DNA of 64,000 nucleotides from a bacterium (GCA_026129405.1 JAHCID010000001.1:124001-188000), one strand, 5' to 3'; counted from the stretch's first letter, positions 13,997 through 22,878 are shown. The notes: a model not told the origin generated them from the sequence alone. Numbers and translations: made by a program.

Positions 13997-14419
13997 CTAC
14001 GGCTGCGGCCGGAGGTGGCTCGGGTCCATCCACATCACCTCCCAGTGGTGGCCGTCGGGATCGTAGAAGCTCCAGCCGTACATGAAGCCGTAGTCCTGCT
14101 TGTCCATGGCATGCCGGCCGCCGGCGGCGACCGCGATCGTCACCATGTGATCGACCTCCTCGCGGCTGTCGCAGGAATACGAGAACAGCGCCTCGGTCAC
14201 CCGGGTGGCGTCGGCGATGGGCTGCCTCGTGAAGTCGCGGAAGCGCGCCTCGGCGAGCAGCATGACGAAGGCCTCGTCGCTGACGACCATGCAGGTCGCG
14301 TGCTCGTCGGTGAACTGCGCATTGAAGGTGAAGCCGAGCTTCGTGAAGAAGGCGACCGAGCGCTCGAGATCGCGCACCGGCAGGTTCACGAACAGCTTGC
14401 GGGGCTTGGGGGTGGTCAT
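13997..14419 (-). CDS. VOC family protein (glyoxalase/bleomycin-resistance fold)
   Basis: 140 residues in two beta-alpha-beta-beta-beta modules: '[23 protein letters not shown]' opens the first and '[23 protein letters not shown]' closes the second, with the usual metal-ligand Glu near the end. The pattern is close to the YaeR/PhnB-like proteins widely annotated as lactoylglutathione lyase-like. Substrate is unknown. It is transcribed away from the UGSC operon across a 113-bp gap. Confidence 0.92.
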   Translation of the reverse strand: MTTPKPRKLFVNLPVRDLERSVAFFTKLGFTFNAQFTDEHATCMVVSDEAFVMLLAEARFRDFTRQPIADATRVTEALFSYSCDSREEVDHMVTIAVAAGGRHAMDKQDYGFMYGWSFYDPDGHHWEVMWMDPSHLRPQP

Positions 14420-14532
14420 GTTCGTCCGGGCTCCTCGTTCGGGGTTCTGCCGCGACGACGATCCACGGCGGCGGGAATCGACATGCGCGTTGACCGTCGC
14501 CGCGACCGCGTCGTATCGCTCGGCTTCCGCCC

Positions 14533-15078
14533 ATGGCGACCCTGACCATCCGCCGCCCGACGGCCACCTTCGACGCCCCGGCGGCCGAGTCGTTCCGCGT
14601 CGGCCGCCCCCTGCGCGGGCTGCGCGTCGGCGTGCGCCAGGACGGTACGTGGCGCTCCTGGCAGGTGATCGTGGCCGTCTGGCTGGAGCGGCTGCGCGGC
14701 GACGGCGCCGAGCCCGTCCTCCTCCAGACGGGCGAGCGGACCGGCGCCGAGGGCGAGCGCACCCGCGCCGAGCTCGCGGTCTGGATCGACGCCGTGGACT
14801 GCGCGGTGGTCGGGCTCGGCACCTGCGGCTCGTGCACCATGTGGAGCGTGCGCGACGCCATCGGCGTGGAGCGGGCGCACAAGCCGGTCGTCGTCGGCGT
14901 CTGCGAGGAGTTCGTCGCCCACGCGCGCACCACGGCGGAGTTCCTCGGCCATCACGGCCTGAAGGTGCTCGTCCTGCCCTATCCCCTCGAGGCGCGGCCC
15001 GAAGCCGAGCTGCGCGCGATCGCCGACGCCTGGTACCCGAAGATGCTGGACCTGCTCGGCGTCACGCGCGACGGCTGA
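14533..15078 (+). CDS. UGSC family protein, cysteine form
   Basis: 181 residues. The segment 'GLGTCGSCTMWSVRDAIGVE' (Cys98-Gly-Ser-Cys101) matches the motif that names the UGSC family, in which the first position is often selenocysteine; here it is an ordinary Cys codon. The following 'KPVVVGVCEEF' is also typical. The first part has a Rossmann-like 'LRGLRVGVRQDG' strand. Family function is not established; the CxxC-like motif suggests redox or thiol chemistry. It opens a tightly spaced operon: 7 bp to a PP-loop gene, then 42 bp to a large partner. Family assignment rests on motif memory; a profile search would settle it. Confidence 0.8.
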   Translation: MATLTIRRPTATFDAPAAESFRVGRPLRGLRVGVRQDGTWRSWQVIVAVWLERLRGDGAEPVLLQTGERTGAEGERTRAELAVWIDAVDCAVVGLGTCGSCTMWSVRDAIGVERAHKPVVVGVCEEFVAHARTTAEFLGHHGLKVLVLPYPLEARPEAELRAIADAWYPKMLDLLGVTRDG

Positions 15079-15085
15079 TCCGGCC

Positions 15086-16252
15086 GTGCAGGAATCGCAC
15101 CTCCGTCTCGACCCCCCGGTGCGCACGGCGCCGGCGCCCGGCGCGGACCCTGGGGTCCGCTGGCGCGGCGCCTTCGTCCCCGCCGACGGCGGCGACGAGG
15201 CCCCGATCGGCTTCGCCTTCACGTACCCCGACGGCGCGCCGCTGCCGGCGTCGCCCCGTCCCTTCCTCCTGGCCGCGCTGGTGCCGGCGATGCGCGTCGG
15301 GGCGCCGCTGCGCATCCCCCGGCCGGTCGATGCGACCACGCTCGCGAACCTCATGGAGTGGCAGGAGGCGTTCGCGTGCTGGCGCCCGCACCTCCGTCCC
15401 GTGCCGCTGCGCGCCGAGGTCGACCCCACGCCCGTGCCGTCGCCGCACCTCGGCGGCGCGCTGGCGGCCTTCTCGGGCGGCGCCGACAGCTGCTTCACCG
15501 TGGTGCGCCACACGACCGCGCCGCCGGAGGCGACCTACCGCCGCACCGCCCTGGTCGCGGGCGTCCTCGTCCACGGCTTCGAGATCGCGCTCGAGCGCGC
15601 CGGCGAGTTCGCGGGCGCCTGGCAGTCGGCGCGCACCTGCCTCGACGCGTTCGGCCTGCGCGCCTTCCGGCTCCGGACCGACGTGCGCGCACTCGAGGCG
15701 CGCTTCGGCTGCGACTGGGAGACCGAGACGCACGGCATCGCGGTCGCCGCGGCGCTCGCCTGCTACGAGCCGCTCGCGACCCACCTCGTCGTCCCCTCGA
15801 CCTACGGCTATCCGCGCGCCGTGACGCCGTGGGGCTCGAACCCCACCACCGACCCGCTGCTCGGCTCCGCGGCGGTGCCGCTGTGGCACGACGGCAGCGC
15901 CTTCACGCGCGTCGAGAAGGTCCTGGCCATCGCCTCGCACGAAGTCGTGCGCCGGACGCTGCGGGTGTGCTGGGAGGGCGGCCGGCTCGATCGCAACTGC
16001 GGCCACTGCTTCAAGTGCATCGTCACCCAGGCGGCGTTCTGGCTGGCGGGCTTCGCCGACGTGCCCGCGTTCCCCGACCGCTGCACGCTGGACGAGGTCG
16101 CCGCCCTGCCGACGACACTCGCGAGCCGCGCGGACATCGTCCGCGATCTGCACGCCACCGCGCTGGCCCGCGCCCACGCCGACCTCGCCCATGCCCTCGG
16201 CCGGGCCCTGGCGCCGCCGCCCGCACCGCGCCGGCGCTGGTTCGCGCGCTGA
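15086..16252 (+). CDS. QueC-like PP-loop ATP pyrophosphatase with long N-terminal extension
   Basis: 388 residues from a GTG start. 'AFSGGADSCFT' (130-135 SGGADS) is a PP-loop nucleotide motif, and 'CWEGG...NCGHCFKC' gives Cys295-x9-Cys305-x2-Cys308-x2-Cys311, almost the same as the four-Cys zinc site of QueC (7-cyano-7-deazaguanine synthase). Between them 'VPSTYGYPRAVTPWGSNPTT' resembles the substrate region of QueC-like enzymes. Unlike QueC, where the PP-loop is near residue 10, about 125 residues precede it. Enzymes of this fold activate a carbonyl or sulfur acceptor by adenylation. With no other queuosine synthesis genes next to it and UGSC genes on both sides, a distinct reaction is likely. 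Confidence 0.78.
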   Translation: MQESHLRLDPPVRTAPAPGADPGVRWRGAFVPADGGDEAPIGFAFTYPDGAPLPASPRPFLLAALVPAMRVGAPLRIPRPVDATTLANLMEWQEAFACWRPHLRPVPLRAEVDPTPVPSPHLGGALAAFSGGADSCFTVVRHTTAPPEATYRRTALVAGVLVHGFEIALERAGEFAGAWQSARTCLDAFGLRAFRLRTDVRALEARFGCDWETETHGIAVAAALACYEPLATHLVVPSTYGYPRAVTPWGSNPTTDPLLGSAAVPLWHDGSAFTRVEKVLAIASHEVVRRTLRVCWEGGRLDRNCGHCFKCIVTQAAFWLAGFADVPAFPDRCTLDEVAALPTTLASRADIVRDLHATALARAHADLAHALGRALAPPPAPRRRWFAR

Positions 16253-16294
16253 CGCGTTGTCCGCCGTCGGCGGCACGTGTTAGCCGAGCGGCGC

Positions 16295-17605
16295 ATGACG
16301 CTGACCCGCCCCACCCTGGTCGTCGACGACGACCCGGAGGCGCTGCTCGCGCGCTCGCTCGCCGAGGGCTGGGGCGACGGCGCGCCGCTCGTCCCCCCGA
16401 CCGACGCGCGCGTCCTCGCCATGCTCGCGGCGACGCCGCTGCCGCCCGACCACGTGCTCGGCGCCCTGCCGCCGCGCCACGGCGCGGCCAGCGTCGAGCT
16501 GCTCGCGATCAACGCCGTCCTGGCCGGCTGCGAGCCGCGCGCCTTCCCGCTGGTCCTCGCCGCGATCGAGGCGCTCCTGCGTCCCGAGTGGAACGCGGTC
16601 GCGATCACGACGACGACCTCGAGCGTCTTCCCGGTGCTGCTCGTGAACGGGCCGACCCGCGCGGCGCTCGGCATCGACCATCAGGCGGGCTGCTTCGGCG
16701 GCGCAGCGGGACGCGGCTCGATGACCATCGGGCGCGCGGTGGCGCTGGCGCTGCGCAACGTCGGCGGGCAGCGCGTCGGCGCGACCTCGCGCAGCGTCTT
16801 CGGGCAGGCGGCGCGCTTCGGGCAGTGCCTCGGCGAATGGGAGGAGTGCTCGCCCTGGCCGACGCTCGCCGCGCGCCGGGGCTTCGCCCGCGGCGAGGAG
16901 GTCGTCACCGTCCACGCCAGCAAGGGCAACTTCCCGCTCGCCGACACCAACAACGACGACCCGCACGACCTCGCCTACATGCTCGCGAAGAGCATCGCCT
17001 ACCCGATGAGCAACTACTACCTCGAGCTCACCGGCGACTGCGGGCAGATCGTGCTGGCGGTGAACCCGATCTGGGCCGAGCGGCTGGCGCGCGCCTTCCC
17101 GCGCCTCGAGTCGTTCCAGACCTACCTGCGCGAGCACGCCTGGCAGCCGATCGACCTCTGGCGGCCTGCGAACCAGGCGGTGCTGCGTCGCAAGCGGCGG
17201 GTCGACGCGCAGGGCCGCGTCCACCTCGTGAGCCGTCCCGAGCAGCTCGTCCCCATCGTCTGCGGCGGCCTCGGCGGCCTGCACGCGATGGTGCTGCCGA
17301 GCTGGTGCCAGAGCGAGATGCAGAGCGCCGCCGCCGTGCGCGAGGTCGCCTGGACCGACGCCGCGCTCGCCGCCGCGCTCGACGCGGCCCGGGCGCTCGT
17401 GCGCAGCGACGGCGCCGACCTGCTCCTCGTCGAGCGCAGCGGCGGCCGCATCGCGCTGCGGCTCGCGCTGGGCGACGCCGAGTGTGCCACCGGGGCCTGC
17501 GTCATGCCGGGCGAGATGCTGGAGCCCCTCGTCGCGGCGGCGATCGCGCGTCATCTGCCGGGCGTGGTCGCGGTCACGCTCGACGACCCGCGGCGCACGC
17601 CTTGA
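16295..17605 (+). CDS. Conserved UGSC-associated protein with 'DGxPxVPPT' motif, function unknown
   Basis: 436 residues. An earlier in-frame GTG at 16277 exists, but I prefer the ATG at 16295. The opening 'LAEGWGDGAPLVPPTDARV' and the later 'HQAGCFGGAAGRGSMTIGRAVALALRNVGG' and 'EECSPWP' are hallmarks of a large conserved family I remember as neighbours of UGSC proteins. Other conserved parts are 'CGGLGGLHAMVLPSW' and several Cys residues. No membrane helix or signal peptide is visible, so it should be cytoplasmic. It may form a complex with the UGSC protein. No enzymatic function can be assigned. Confidence 0.72.
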   Translation: MTLTRPTLVVDDDPEALLARSLAEGWGDGAPLVPPTDARVLAMLAATPLPPDHVLGALPPRHGAASVELLAINAVLAGCEPRAFPLVLAAIEALLRPEWNAVAITTTTSSVFPVLLVNGPTRAALGIDHQAGCFGGAAGRGSMTIGRAVALALRNVGGQRVGATSRSVFGQAARFGQCLGEWEECSPWPTLAARRGFARGEEVVTVHASKGNFPLADTNNDDPHDLAYMLAKSIAYPMSNYYLELTGDCGQIVLAVNPIWAERLARAFPRLESFQTYLREHAWQPIDLWRPANQAVLRRKRRVDAQGRVHLVSRPEQLVPIVCGGLGGLHAMVLPSWCQSEMQSAAAVREVAWTDAALAAALDAARALVRSDGADLLLVERSGGRIALRLALGDAECATGACVMPGEMLEPLVAAAIARHLPGVVAVTLDDPRRTP

Positions 17606-17638
17606 CCCCCGCCACGCCGGCCCCTAATCGCGGCAGAC

Positions 17639-18742
17639 ATGGGAGATCCCGCGTCGTACCAGGCCGCCGGGCTCTACGACCCCGCGGCGCCGGGGGCCGG
17701 CGGCCGCCTCGCGCTGCTCGAGTGGCTGGCGGCGCGCGGCATCACGATCGCGCAGATGGTGCGCGCGGACCGCGAAGCGTCGCTCACCGGTCTGGCGGGT
17801 GACCTCGCGCTCAGCCCCGGAGCACGCATGACGGCCGCCGAACTCGGCGCGCGGGTCGGCTGGCCCGAGGACCGCGTCATCGGCCTCAGCCAGGCCGCGG
17901 GCCTGCGGGTGCGCCCGCACGAGAAGGCCTACACCGAGTCGGACACCCTGCTCTTCACCGCGTTCGACGGCGGCGAGGCCCTGTTCGGCGACGGGCCGAT
18001 CCGGCGCTTCACGCATACGCTCGGGGCGTCGCTGGCGACCATCGCCGAAGCGGCGGTGTCGCTCTTCCAGGTGAACGTCGAAGGCCCGATGCGCGACGAG
18101 GGCCGCCCGGAGCTGGAGCTCGCCCAGCAGAACCTCCGGGCCGTCGAGTCGCTCGGCAACGTCGAAGCCCTGATGCAGCTCCTCTTCCGCTCGCACATGG
18201 CCGCGGCGACGCGGCGCCTGCGCGAAGCGCGGCCGCGCGCGTCGGTCGACACCGCCCGGCTCGCGGTGGGCTTCGTCGACCTCGTCGGCTTCACGCCGCT
18301 CGCGTCCCGCATGTCGCCGCGCGAGCTGCGCGACGTGGTCGAGCGCTTCGAGGACACCGCGCACGACGTCGTCACCGCCGGCGGCGGACGGCTCGTCAAG
18401 GTGATCGGCGACGCGGTGATGTTCATCACCGTCGACCCCGCCGCCGCGGGCGACGTCGCCCTCACCCTGGTGGAGCGCTTCACCGGCGACGCGTCGGTCA
18501 CGCCCCGGGGCGGCATCGCCGTCGGCGAGGTGCTGGTGCGCGGCGGCGACTACTACGGCCCGATCGTGAACCTCGCCGCCCGCGTCGCCGACCTCGCGGT
18601 GCCGTCCGAGCTGCTCGTCACCGAGGACGTCGCCGCGCACGGCGGCGCCGGGCTGCGTTTCGCGCCCGCGGGCAAGCGCATGGTGAAGGGCCTCGACGCG
18701 CCGGTGTCGCTGCTGACGGTGGAGCGGGCGCCGGCCGCGTGA
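17639..18742 (+). CDS. Adenylate/guanylate cyclase domain protein (class III)
   Basis: 367 residues. The C-terminal half is a class III nucleotidyl cyclase: metal-binding Asp in 'VGFVDLVGFT' (about 212-221), second metal region 'VKVIGDAVMFI', and the 'YYGPIVNLAARV' segment with the transition-state Asn and Arg. The N-terminal part is helical, with no membrane segment, and looks like the soluble regulatory region of mycobacterial-type cyclases. Product cAMP or cGMP is not decided by what I can see. It follows the UGSC partner gene by 33 bp and overlaps the sensor-kinase start (GTGA), suggesting coupled expression. Confidence 0.9.
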   Translation: MGDPASYQAAGLYDPAAPGAGGRLALLEWLAARGITIAQMVRADREASLTGLAGDLALSPGARMTAAELGARVGWPEDRVIGLSQAAGLRVRPHEKAYTESDTLLFTAFDGGEALFGDGPIRRFTHTLGASLATIAEAAVSLFQVNVEGPMRDEGRPELELAQQNLRAVESLGNVEALMQLLFRSHMAAATRRLREARPRASVDTARLAVGFVDLVGFTPLASRMSPRELRDVVERFEDTAHDVVTAGGGRLVKVIGDAVMFITVDPAAAGDVALTLVERFTGDASVTPRGGIAVGEVLVRGGDYYGPIVNLAARVADLAVPSELLVTEDVAAHGGAGLRFAPAGKRMVKGLDAPVSLLTVERAPAA

Positions 18743-20592
18743 CCCCCGTGCCCACGCGCGCCCTGCTGCTGGCCGCCTGCCTCGCCGTCCTCGGGCTCGC
18801 CGCCCATGCCGGCGCCGGCGGCTGCCCGCGTACGGCGATCGAGCTGCACGAGGCGGGCTTCGCGCCGAGCCCGACCGGCGGACCGCTCCCCGCCGACGCC
18901 GTGCTGACGCCGGTGCAGCTCCCCGACGCCTGGCGGGCGCGCATTCCGGACGCCGGCGGCTTCGCCTGGTACCGCTTCACGCTGCCCGCGCAGGACGGGG
19001 AGCAGGGGCGCTGCGGCATCCTGCTGCCGGACGTCAACATGAACGCCGCCGTCTGGGTGGACGGCGAGTGGATCGGCGAGGGCGGCTCGTTCACCGAGCC
19101 GGTGGCGCACAACTTCAACCGGCCGCTGTACTTCCCCTTCCCCGCCGCGCGACTCGGCGACGCGGCGAGCACCATCGACGTCCTCCTCTACGCCTACGCC
19201 GACCATTTCGGGCGCCTCGGCCCGATCTGGGTCGGCCCGCACGACGCGCTCGTGCGCCGGTACGAGTGGGCGTACTTCCGCCAGGTCACGCTCGCCAAGA
19301 TCGGCACGGTGGCGGCCGTCGTCACCGCGCTCGGCATCGGCACCGTGTGGGTCAGCACCGGCTTCGCCCCGCTCTACGGCTGCTTCTTCGCGTCGACGGC
19401 CGCCTGGACGGTGAACAGCCTCAACTACTGGGTGCGCGACCTGCCGATGTCGCACTGGGCGTGGGACCGCCTCGTCAACGGGGCGCTCGACCAGTTCGCG
19501 GTGTTCCTGGCGCTGTTCTTCCATCGGCTGCTCGGCGTGCGGCGACCGCGCACCGAGCGCAGCCTCGTCGTCTTCGGCATCGTGGCGGCGCTCGCGGCGG
19601 CGTTCACGCCACGCGCCTGGTTCGCCGAGACCATGATGGTCACCCACTGCGCCATCACGCTGATCGGCGCCTACGTGACCGCGCTCTCGTGGATCTACCG
19701 CAGGTCGCTGTCGCCGCTCGAGGCGCGCATCTACCTCGGCGCCTGGCTCGCGCAGCTGGCGTTCAGCGCGCACGACCTCGGCATCCAGCTCGGGCTCTGG
19801 CGCGGCGGCGGCTACACGCTGCCCTACACCGTGTCGTGCATGATGCTCGCCTTCGGCACGACGCTGGCCCTGCGCTACGTGCGCACGCTACGCCAGGCGC
19901 TGGCGCTCAACGAGACGCTCGAGCAGCGCGTGCGCGAGCGCGAGGCCGAGCTGTCACGCCAGTTCGACCGCAGCCGCGAGCTCGAGCGTCGCGACATCCT
20001 GAGCCGCGAGCGCCAGCGGCTCATGCGCGAGATGCACGACGGGCTCGGCGGCCACCTCGTCTCGTCGCTCGCGCTGGCCGAATCGGCCGACGACGCCGAC
20101 CCGGAGATCGTCGCCGCCCTGCGCGACGGCCTCGAGGAGCTGCGCCTCGTCATCCTCTCCCTCGACGCCGGCTTCACCGAGGTGCCGACGCTGCTGGCGT
20201 CGCTGCGCGAGCGGCTCGAGCCCGCGCTCGAGCGTCAGGGCATCCGCTTCCGCTGGGGCGTGGGCGAGGCGCCGACGCCGAAGCACCTCGGCCCCGAGCA
20301 GATGCTGAGCGTGCTCCGCATCCTCCAGGAGGCGATCACGAACGCCGTGAAGCACGCCCGCGCGACGACCATCGAGGTGACGACGGTGGTCGACGACGGT
20401 GCGCTCACCATCACGGTGCGCGACGACGGCGGCGGCTTCGGCCCGATCGTCCGGCGCGGCCGCGGCCTCGACAACATGGAGCGCCGCGCCCACGAGCTCG
20501 GCGGCCGCCTGCGCGTGCGCTCCGGCGAGGGCGGCACGACGGTCGCCCTGCGCCTGCCGCTCGGCGCGGGGCTCAGCCCTTCAGGTCGATGA
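18739..20592 (+). CDS. Membrane sensor histidine kinase (NarX/DegS type)
   Basis: 617 residues starting with GTG overlapping the cyclase stop. A signal peptide precedes a periplasmic jelly-roll-like sensor ('FAWYRFTLP', 'NMNAAVWVDGEWIGEGGSF'), as in 7TMR-DISM extracellular domains, then about seven membrane helices (about residues 190-390), a coiled coil ('LEQRVREREAELSRQFDR') and a HisKA_3 helix with the phospho-acceptor His in 'MREMHDGLGGHLVSSLA' (about 433). The HATPase_c domain has 'ITNAVKHA', 'DDGGGF' and 'GLDNMERRAHELGG'. The facing response regulator is its likely partner. The ligand sensed outside is unknown. Confidence 0.93.
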   Translation: MTPVPTRALLLAACLAVLGLAAHAGAGGCPRTAIELHEAGFAPSPTGGPLPADAVLTPVQLPDAWRARIPDAGGFAWYRFTLPAQDGEQGRCGILLPDVNMNAAVWVDGEWIGEGGSFTEPVAHNFNRPLYFPFPAARLGDAASTIDVLLYAYADHFGRLGPIWVGPHDALVRRYEWAYFRQVTLAKIGTVAAVVTALGIGTVWVSTGFAPLYGCFFASTAAWTVNSLNYWVRDLPMSHWAWDRLVNGALDQFAVFLALFFHRLLGVRRPRTERSLVVFGIVAALAAAFTPRAWFAETMMVTHCAITLIGAYVTALSWIYRRSLSPLEARIYLGAWLAQLAFSAHDLGIQLGLWRGGGYTLPYTVSCMMLAFGTTLALRYVRTLRQALALNETLEQRVREREAELSRQFDRSRELERRDILSRERQRLMREMHDGLGGHLVSSLALAESADDADPEIVAALRDGLEELRLVILSLDAGFTEVPTLLASLRERLEPALERQGIRFRWGVGEAPTPKHLGPEQMLSVLRILQEAITNAVKHARATTIEVTTVVDDGALTITVRDDGGGFGPIVRRGRGLDNMERRAHELGGRLRVRSGEGGTTVALRLPLGAGLSPSGR

Positions 20593-21223
20593 GACCCAGA
20601 TTCACGGCCTCGTAGATCGCCTCGCTGCGCGAGGAGACCTCGAGCTTGCGGTAGATGTGCTGGACGTGGGTCGTCACCGTGCGGTCGGCGATCTTGAGCA
20701 GCTCGGCGACCTCCGGCACGCGAAACCCCTTCGCGATCAGCGACAGGATCTCGAGCTCGCGCGCACTCAGCTGCGGCACCGGCCCGTCGGGCAGCCGCGG
20801 CGCGGCCTGCTGCACGCTCTGCAGCAGGTGCCGCGCGATCGCCGGGCTGATGGGCGAGCCGCCGGCGAGCAGCTCGAGCATCGCATTGGCCAGGTACTGT
20901 GCGGAGCCGTCCTTCAGGAGATAGCCCTGCGCGCCCGCCCGGATCGCCCGCATGACGTGCTGCTCGTCGGCGAAGACCGTGATCACCATCGTGCGCGTAC
21001 CCGGAGCGAGCCGGCGCGCCTCGCGGATGAGGTCGACGCCGTCGCCGTCGGGCAGGCCCAGATCCACGAGCATCAGGTCCACCTGCTCGGGGAGGACCGC
21101 CCGGGCCTCGCGTACCGACCCGACGGCCGCGATCAGCGCGAGGTCCGGCACGCGCCCGACCGCCCGCTCGAGGCGCTGCCGGGTCCGGGCCTCGTCCTCC
21201 ACGATCAGAACCGTATGGACCAT
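20573..21223 (-). CDS. LuxR/NarL-type response regulator
   Basis: 216 residues. The receiver has acidic 'VEDE', phospho-acceptor Asp in 'LMLVDLGLPDGDGV', Thr in 'MVITVFAD' and Lys in 'GYLLKDG'. The C-terminal LuxR helix-turn-helix reads 'LSARELEILSLIAKGFRVPEVAELLKIADRTVTTHVQHIYRKLEV'. NarL-type regulators pair with HisKA_3 kinases, and the neighbouring kinase is of that type. The two genes converge and their 3' ends overlap by 20 bp, an unusual arrangement for a two-component pair. Confidence 0.95.
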   Translation of the reverse strand: MVHTVLIVEDEARTRQRLERAVGRVPDLALIAAVGSVREARAVLPEQVDLMLVDLGLPDGDGVDLIREARRLAPGTRTMVITVFADEQHVMRAIRAGAQGYLLKDGSAQYLANAMLELLAGGSPISPAIARHLLQSVQQAAPRLPDGPVPQLSARELEILSLIAKGFRVPEVAELLKIADRTVTTHVQHIYRKLEVSSRSEAIYEAVNLGLIDLKG

Positions 21224-21304
21224 CCGGGCGAGAACCCTAGCGCGAACCGGCCCGCGCCGACCATCGGATGTTTTGACGATGGGAGCGTCCCGTACGGGAT
21301 CGCC

Positions 21305-21763
21305 TCAGCGCCAGTAGCGCGCCATCAGCTCCTGCGACCAGGCCGGCTGCCGCACCTCGCCGCGCGGCAGGAACTCCGCCATCACCGGCTTCAGGTCGAC
21401 CACCGGCGTGCCCTCGACGGCATCGAGCCCCTCGACGAGGAGCGCGCGCGGCTCCCGGCCGACGATGCGGGCGATGGTGCTGCCGAGGCGGTTCGGGCGA
21501 TCCTTGCCCCGCTGCGCGAAGATGCCCACGCGCGGCCAGGCCGGGTTGCCGCGCGGGTGACGCGCGCCGCGGTGGACCGCGTCTTCCGCCACCCGATGGA
21601 AGTGGAAGAGCACCTCGACGTGGGAGAACTCGTCCAGGCCGTCGAGCGACTCGGCCGGGAGGTCGTCGACCAGCTCGATGCGCGACCGGACGTCGCCCCA
21701 GGCGTCGTCGGTGAGGTCGGTGCGGCTGCCGCGGACGTGGGCGACCGGAGCGATCGTGATCAT
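21305..21763 (-). CDS. TrmO/TsaA-like tRNA methyltransferase family protein
   Basis: 152 residues from the ATG at 21763. The pattern 'ITIAPVAHVRGSRTD', 'RIELVDDLPAESLDGLDEFSHVEVLFHFH', 'HPRGNPAWPRVGIFAQRGKDRPNRLGST' is the TsaA-like beta-barrel of TrmO, which uses S-adenosylmethionine to N6-methylate t6A37 in tRNA-Thr. The protein lacks the C-terminal domain of the 235-residue E. coli TrmO, as many short homologues do, so the exact substrate is less sure than the fold. Confidence 0.9.
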   Translation of the reverse strand: MITIAPVAHVRGSRTDLTDDAWGDVRSRIELVDDLPAESLDGLDEFSHVEVLFHFHRVAEDAVHRGARHPRGNPAWPRVGIFAQRGKDRPNRLGSTIARIVGREPRALLVEGLDAVEGTPVVDLKPVMAEFLPRGEVRQPAWSQELMARYWR

Positions 21764-21909
21764 GGGAGCCAGGTAGCCCGCCGATCCCGGCGGCGCCACC
21801 CGTCACGCCTCCGGCGTAGCAGGGGCTCCTTCCGATCACCGCGGATCGCTCGAGCGCTCTGTTCCTGGCCGAGCACGACCCCTCGCACCACCCGGCCGGC
21901 CGGCGCGCC

Positions 21910-22794
21910 TCACTCCAGCGCGCGACCGCGACGCCAGTAGCCCATCAGCACCGCGGCGCTGCGCTCGACGCCGCGCTCGGCGACGAGGATGCGGCGGATC
22001 GTCTTCACCGCGCCCGCCTCGGCCGCGATCCAGGCGTAGAAGCCGCCGTCCGCTGGCGCAGCCCTGTCCCAAAGCAGCTCGACGTCGAGGTTCTCGTCCG
22101 GCAGCGGCGACGCTGGAGCGGCCGTGCACGGCAGCTCGGCGCGCGCGGCCGCGGTGACCAGCGCCGCGCCGGGCTCGGCGTGCCCCCGCGCCGTCCACGC
22201 GAGCGACAGCCCGCGCCAGATCGGCAGCGCGATGCGATCGTCCGCCGACGGAACCTCGACGAAGGCCTCCGTGCGCGGCGGCGCGAGCATGGCGGCGAGC
22301 TCCTCCAGGATGCCGGCGAGGGCCGGGAGCGCCGTCTCGTCGGCCATGAGCAGGACCCGCTCGAGCCGCGGCGGCGGACGCCACTCGTAGCCGCCGGGAT
22401 CCCCATCGAAGCGGCCGTCGGGCGCCACCATCTGGACGCGATCGCCGGGCGCCGCGCTCGTCGCCCACGCCGACGCCGGCCCGGTGTCGCCGTGGAGCAC
22501 GAAGTCGACGTCGACCTCCGCCGCGGCCGGCCGCAGCGCGCGGATCGTGTAGGTGCGCCGCGGCGGCCGCGCCGCCGGCGGCAGCGTCGGATAGACGCGC
22601 AGCCAGTCCGGCGGCAGTGCCGGGGGCCGGCCGTCGGGGGTAGGGAAGAATATCTTGATGCGCTGATCGGGGGCGCGCCGTCCCATGTCGGCGACGGCGT
22701 CCCCGGTGAACGTCAACCGGCAGAGCGACGGCGACAGCGGCGTGCGACGCACGACCTGCACGTCGAAGAGGCGATAGGCGACGGCTCCCGACAT
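21910..22794 (-). CDS. Siderophore-interacting protein (ferric-siderophore reductase, ViuB-like)
   Basis: 294 residues from the ATG at 22794 (an in-frame ATG three codons earlier is possible). The FAD-binding barrel shows 'VVRRTPLSPSLCRLTFTGD' and 'RRTYTIRALRP', the site for the flavin in this family; the C-terminal SIP domain has 'LLMADETALPALAGILEEL' and ends with 'AERGVERSAAVLMGYWRRGRA', the typical terminal motif. These enzymes reduce Fe(III) in siderophores in the cytoplasm to release iron. No siderophore uptake gene is adjacent, so it may act on imported xenosiderophores. Confidence 0.94.
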   Translation of the reverse strand: MSGAVAYRLFDVQVVRRTPLSPSLCRLTFTGDAVADMGRRAPDQRIKIFFPTPDGRPPALPPDWLRVYPTLPPAARPPRRTYTIRALRPAAAEVDVDFVLHGDTGPASAWATSAAPGDRVQMVAPDGRFDGDPGGYEWRPPPRLERVLLMADETALPALAGILEELAAMLAPPRTEAFVEVPSADDRIALPIWRGLSLAWTARGHAEPGAALVTAAARAELPCTAAPASPLPDENLDVELLWDRAAPADGGFYAWIAAEAGAVKTIRRILVAERGVERSAAVLMGYWRRGRALE

Positions 22795-22878
22795 GATGCC
22801 CATCGTGGCACCGCGGCGCGGTGGGTGGGATTGGCGAATTCTCGAAAGGCTTGCACCTACTTCGCAGGGCCGGCGTCG

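Noticed and set aside
14824-14840. Selenocysteine in the UGSC protein
   Set aside because: Both motif positions are Cys codons; no TGA is present in the frame.
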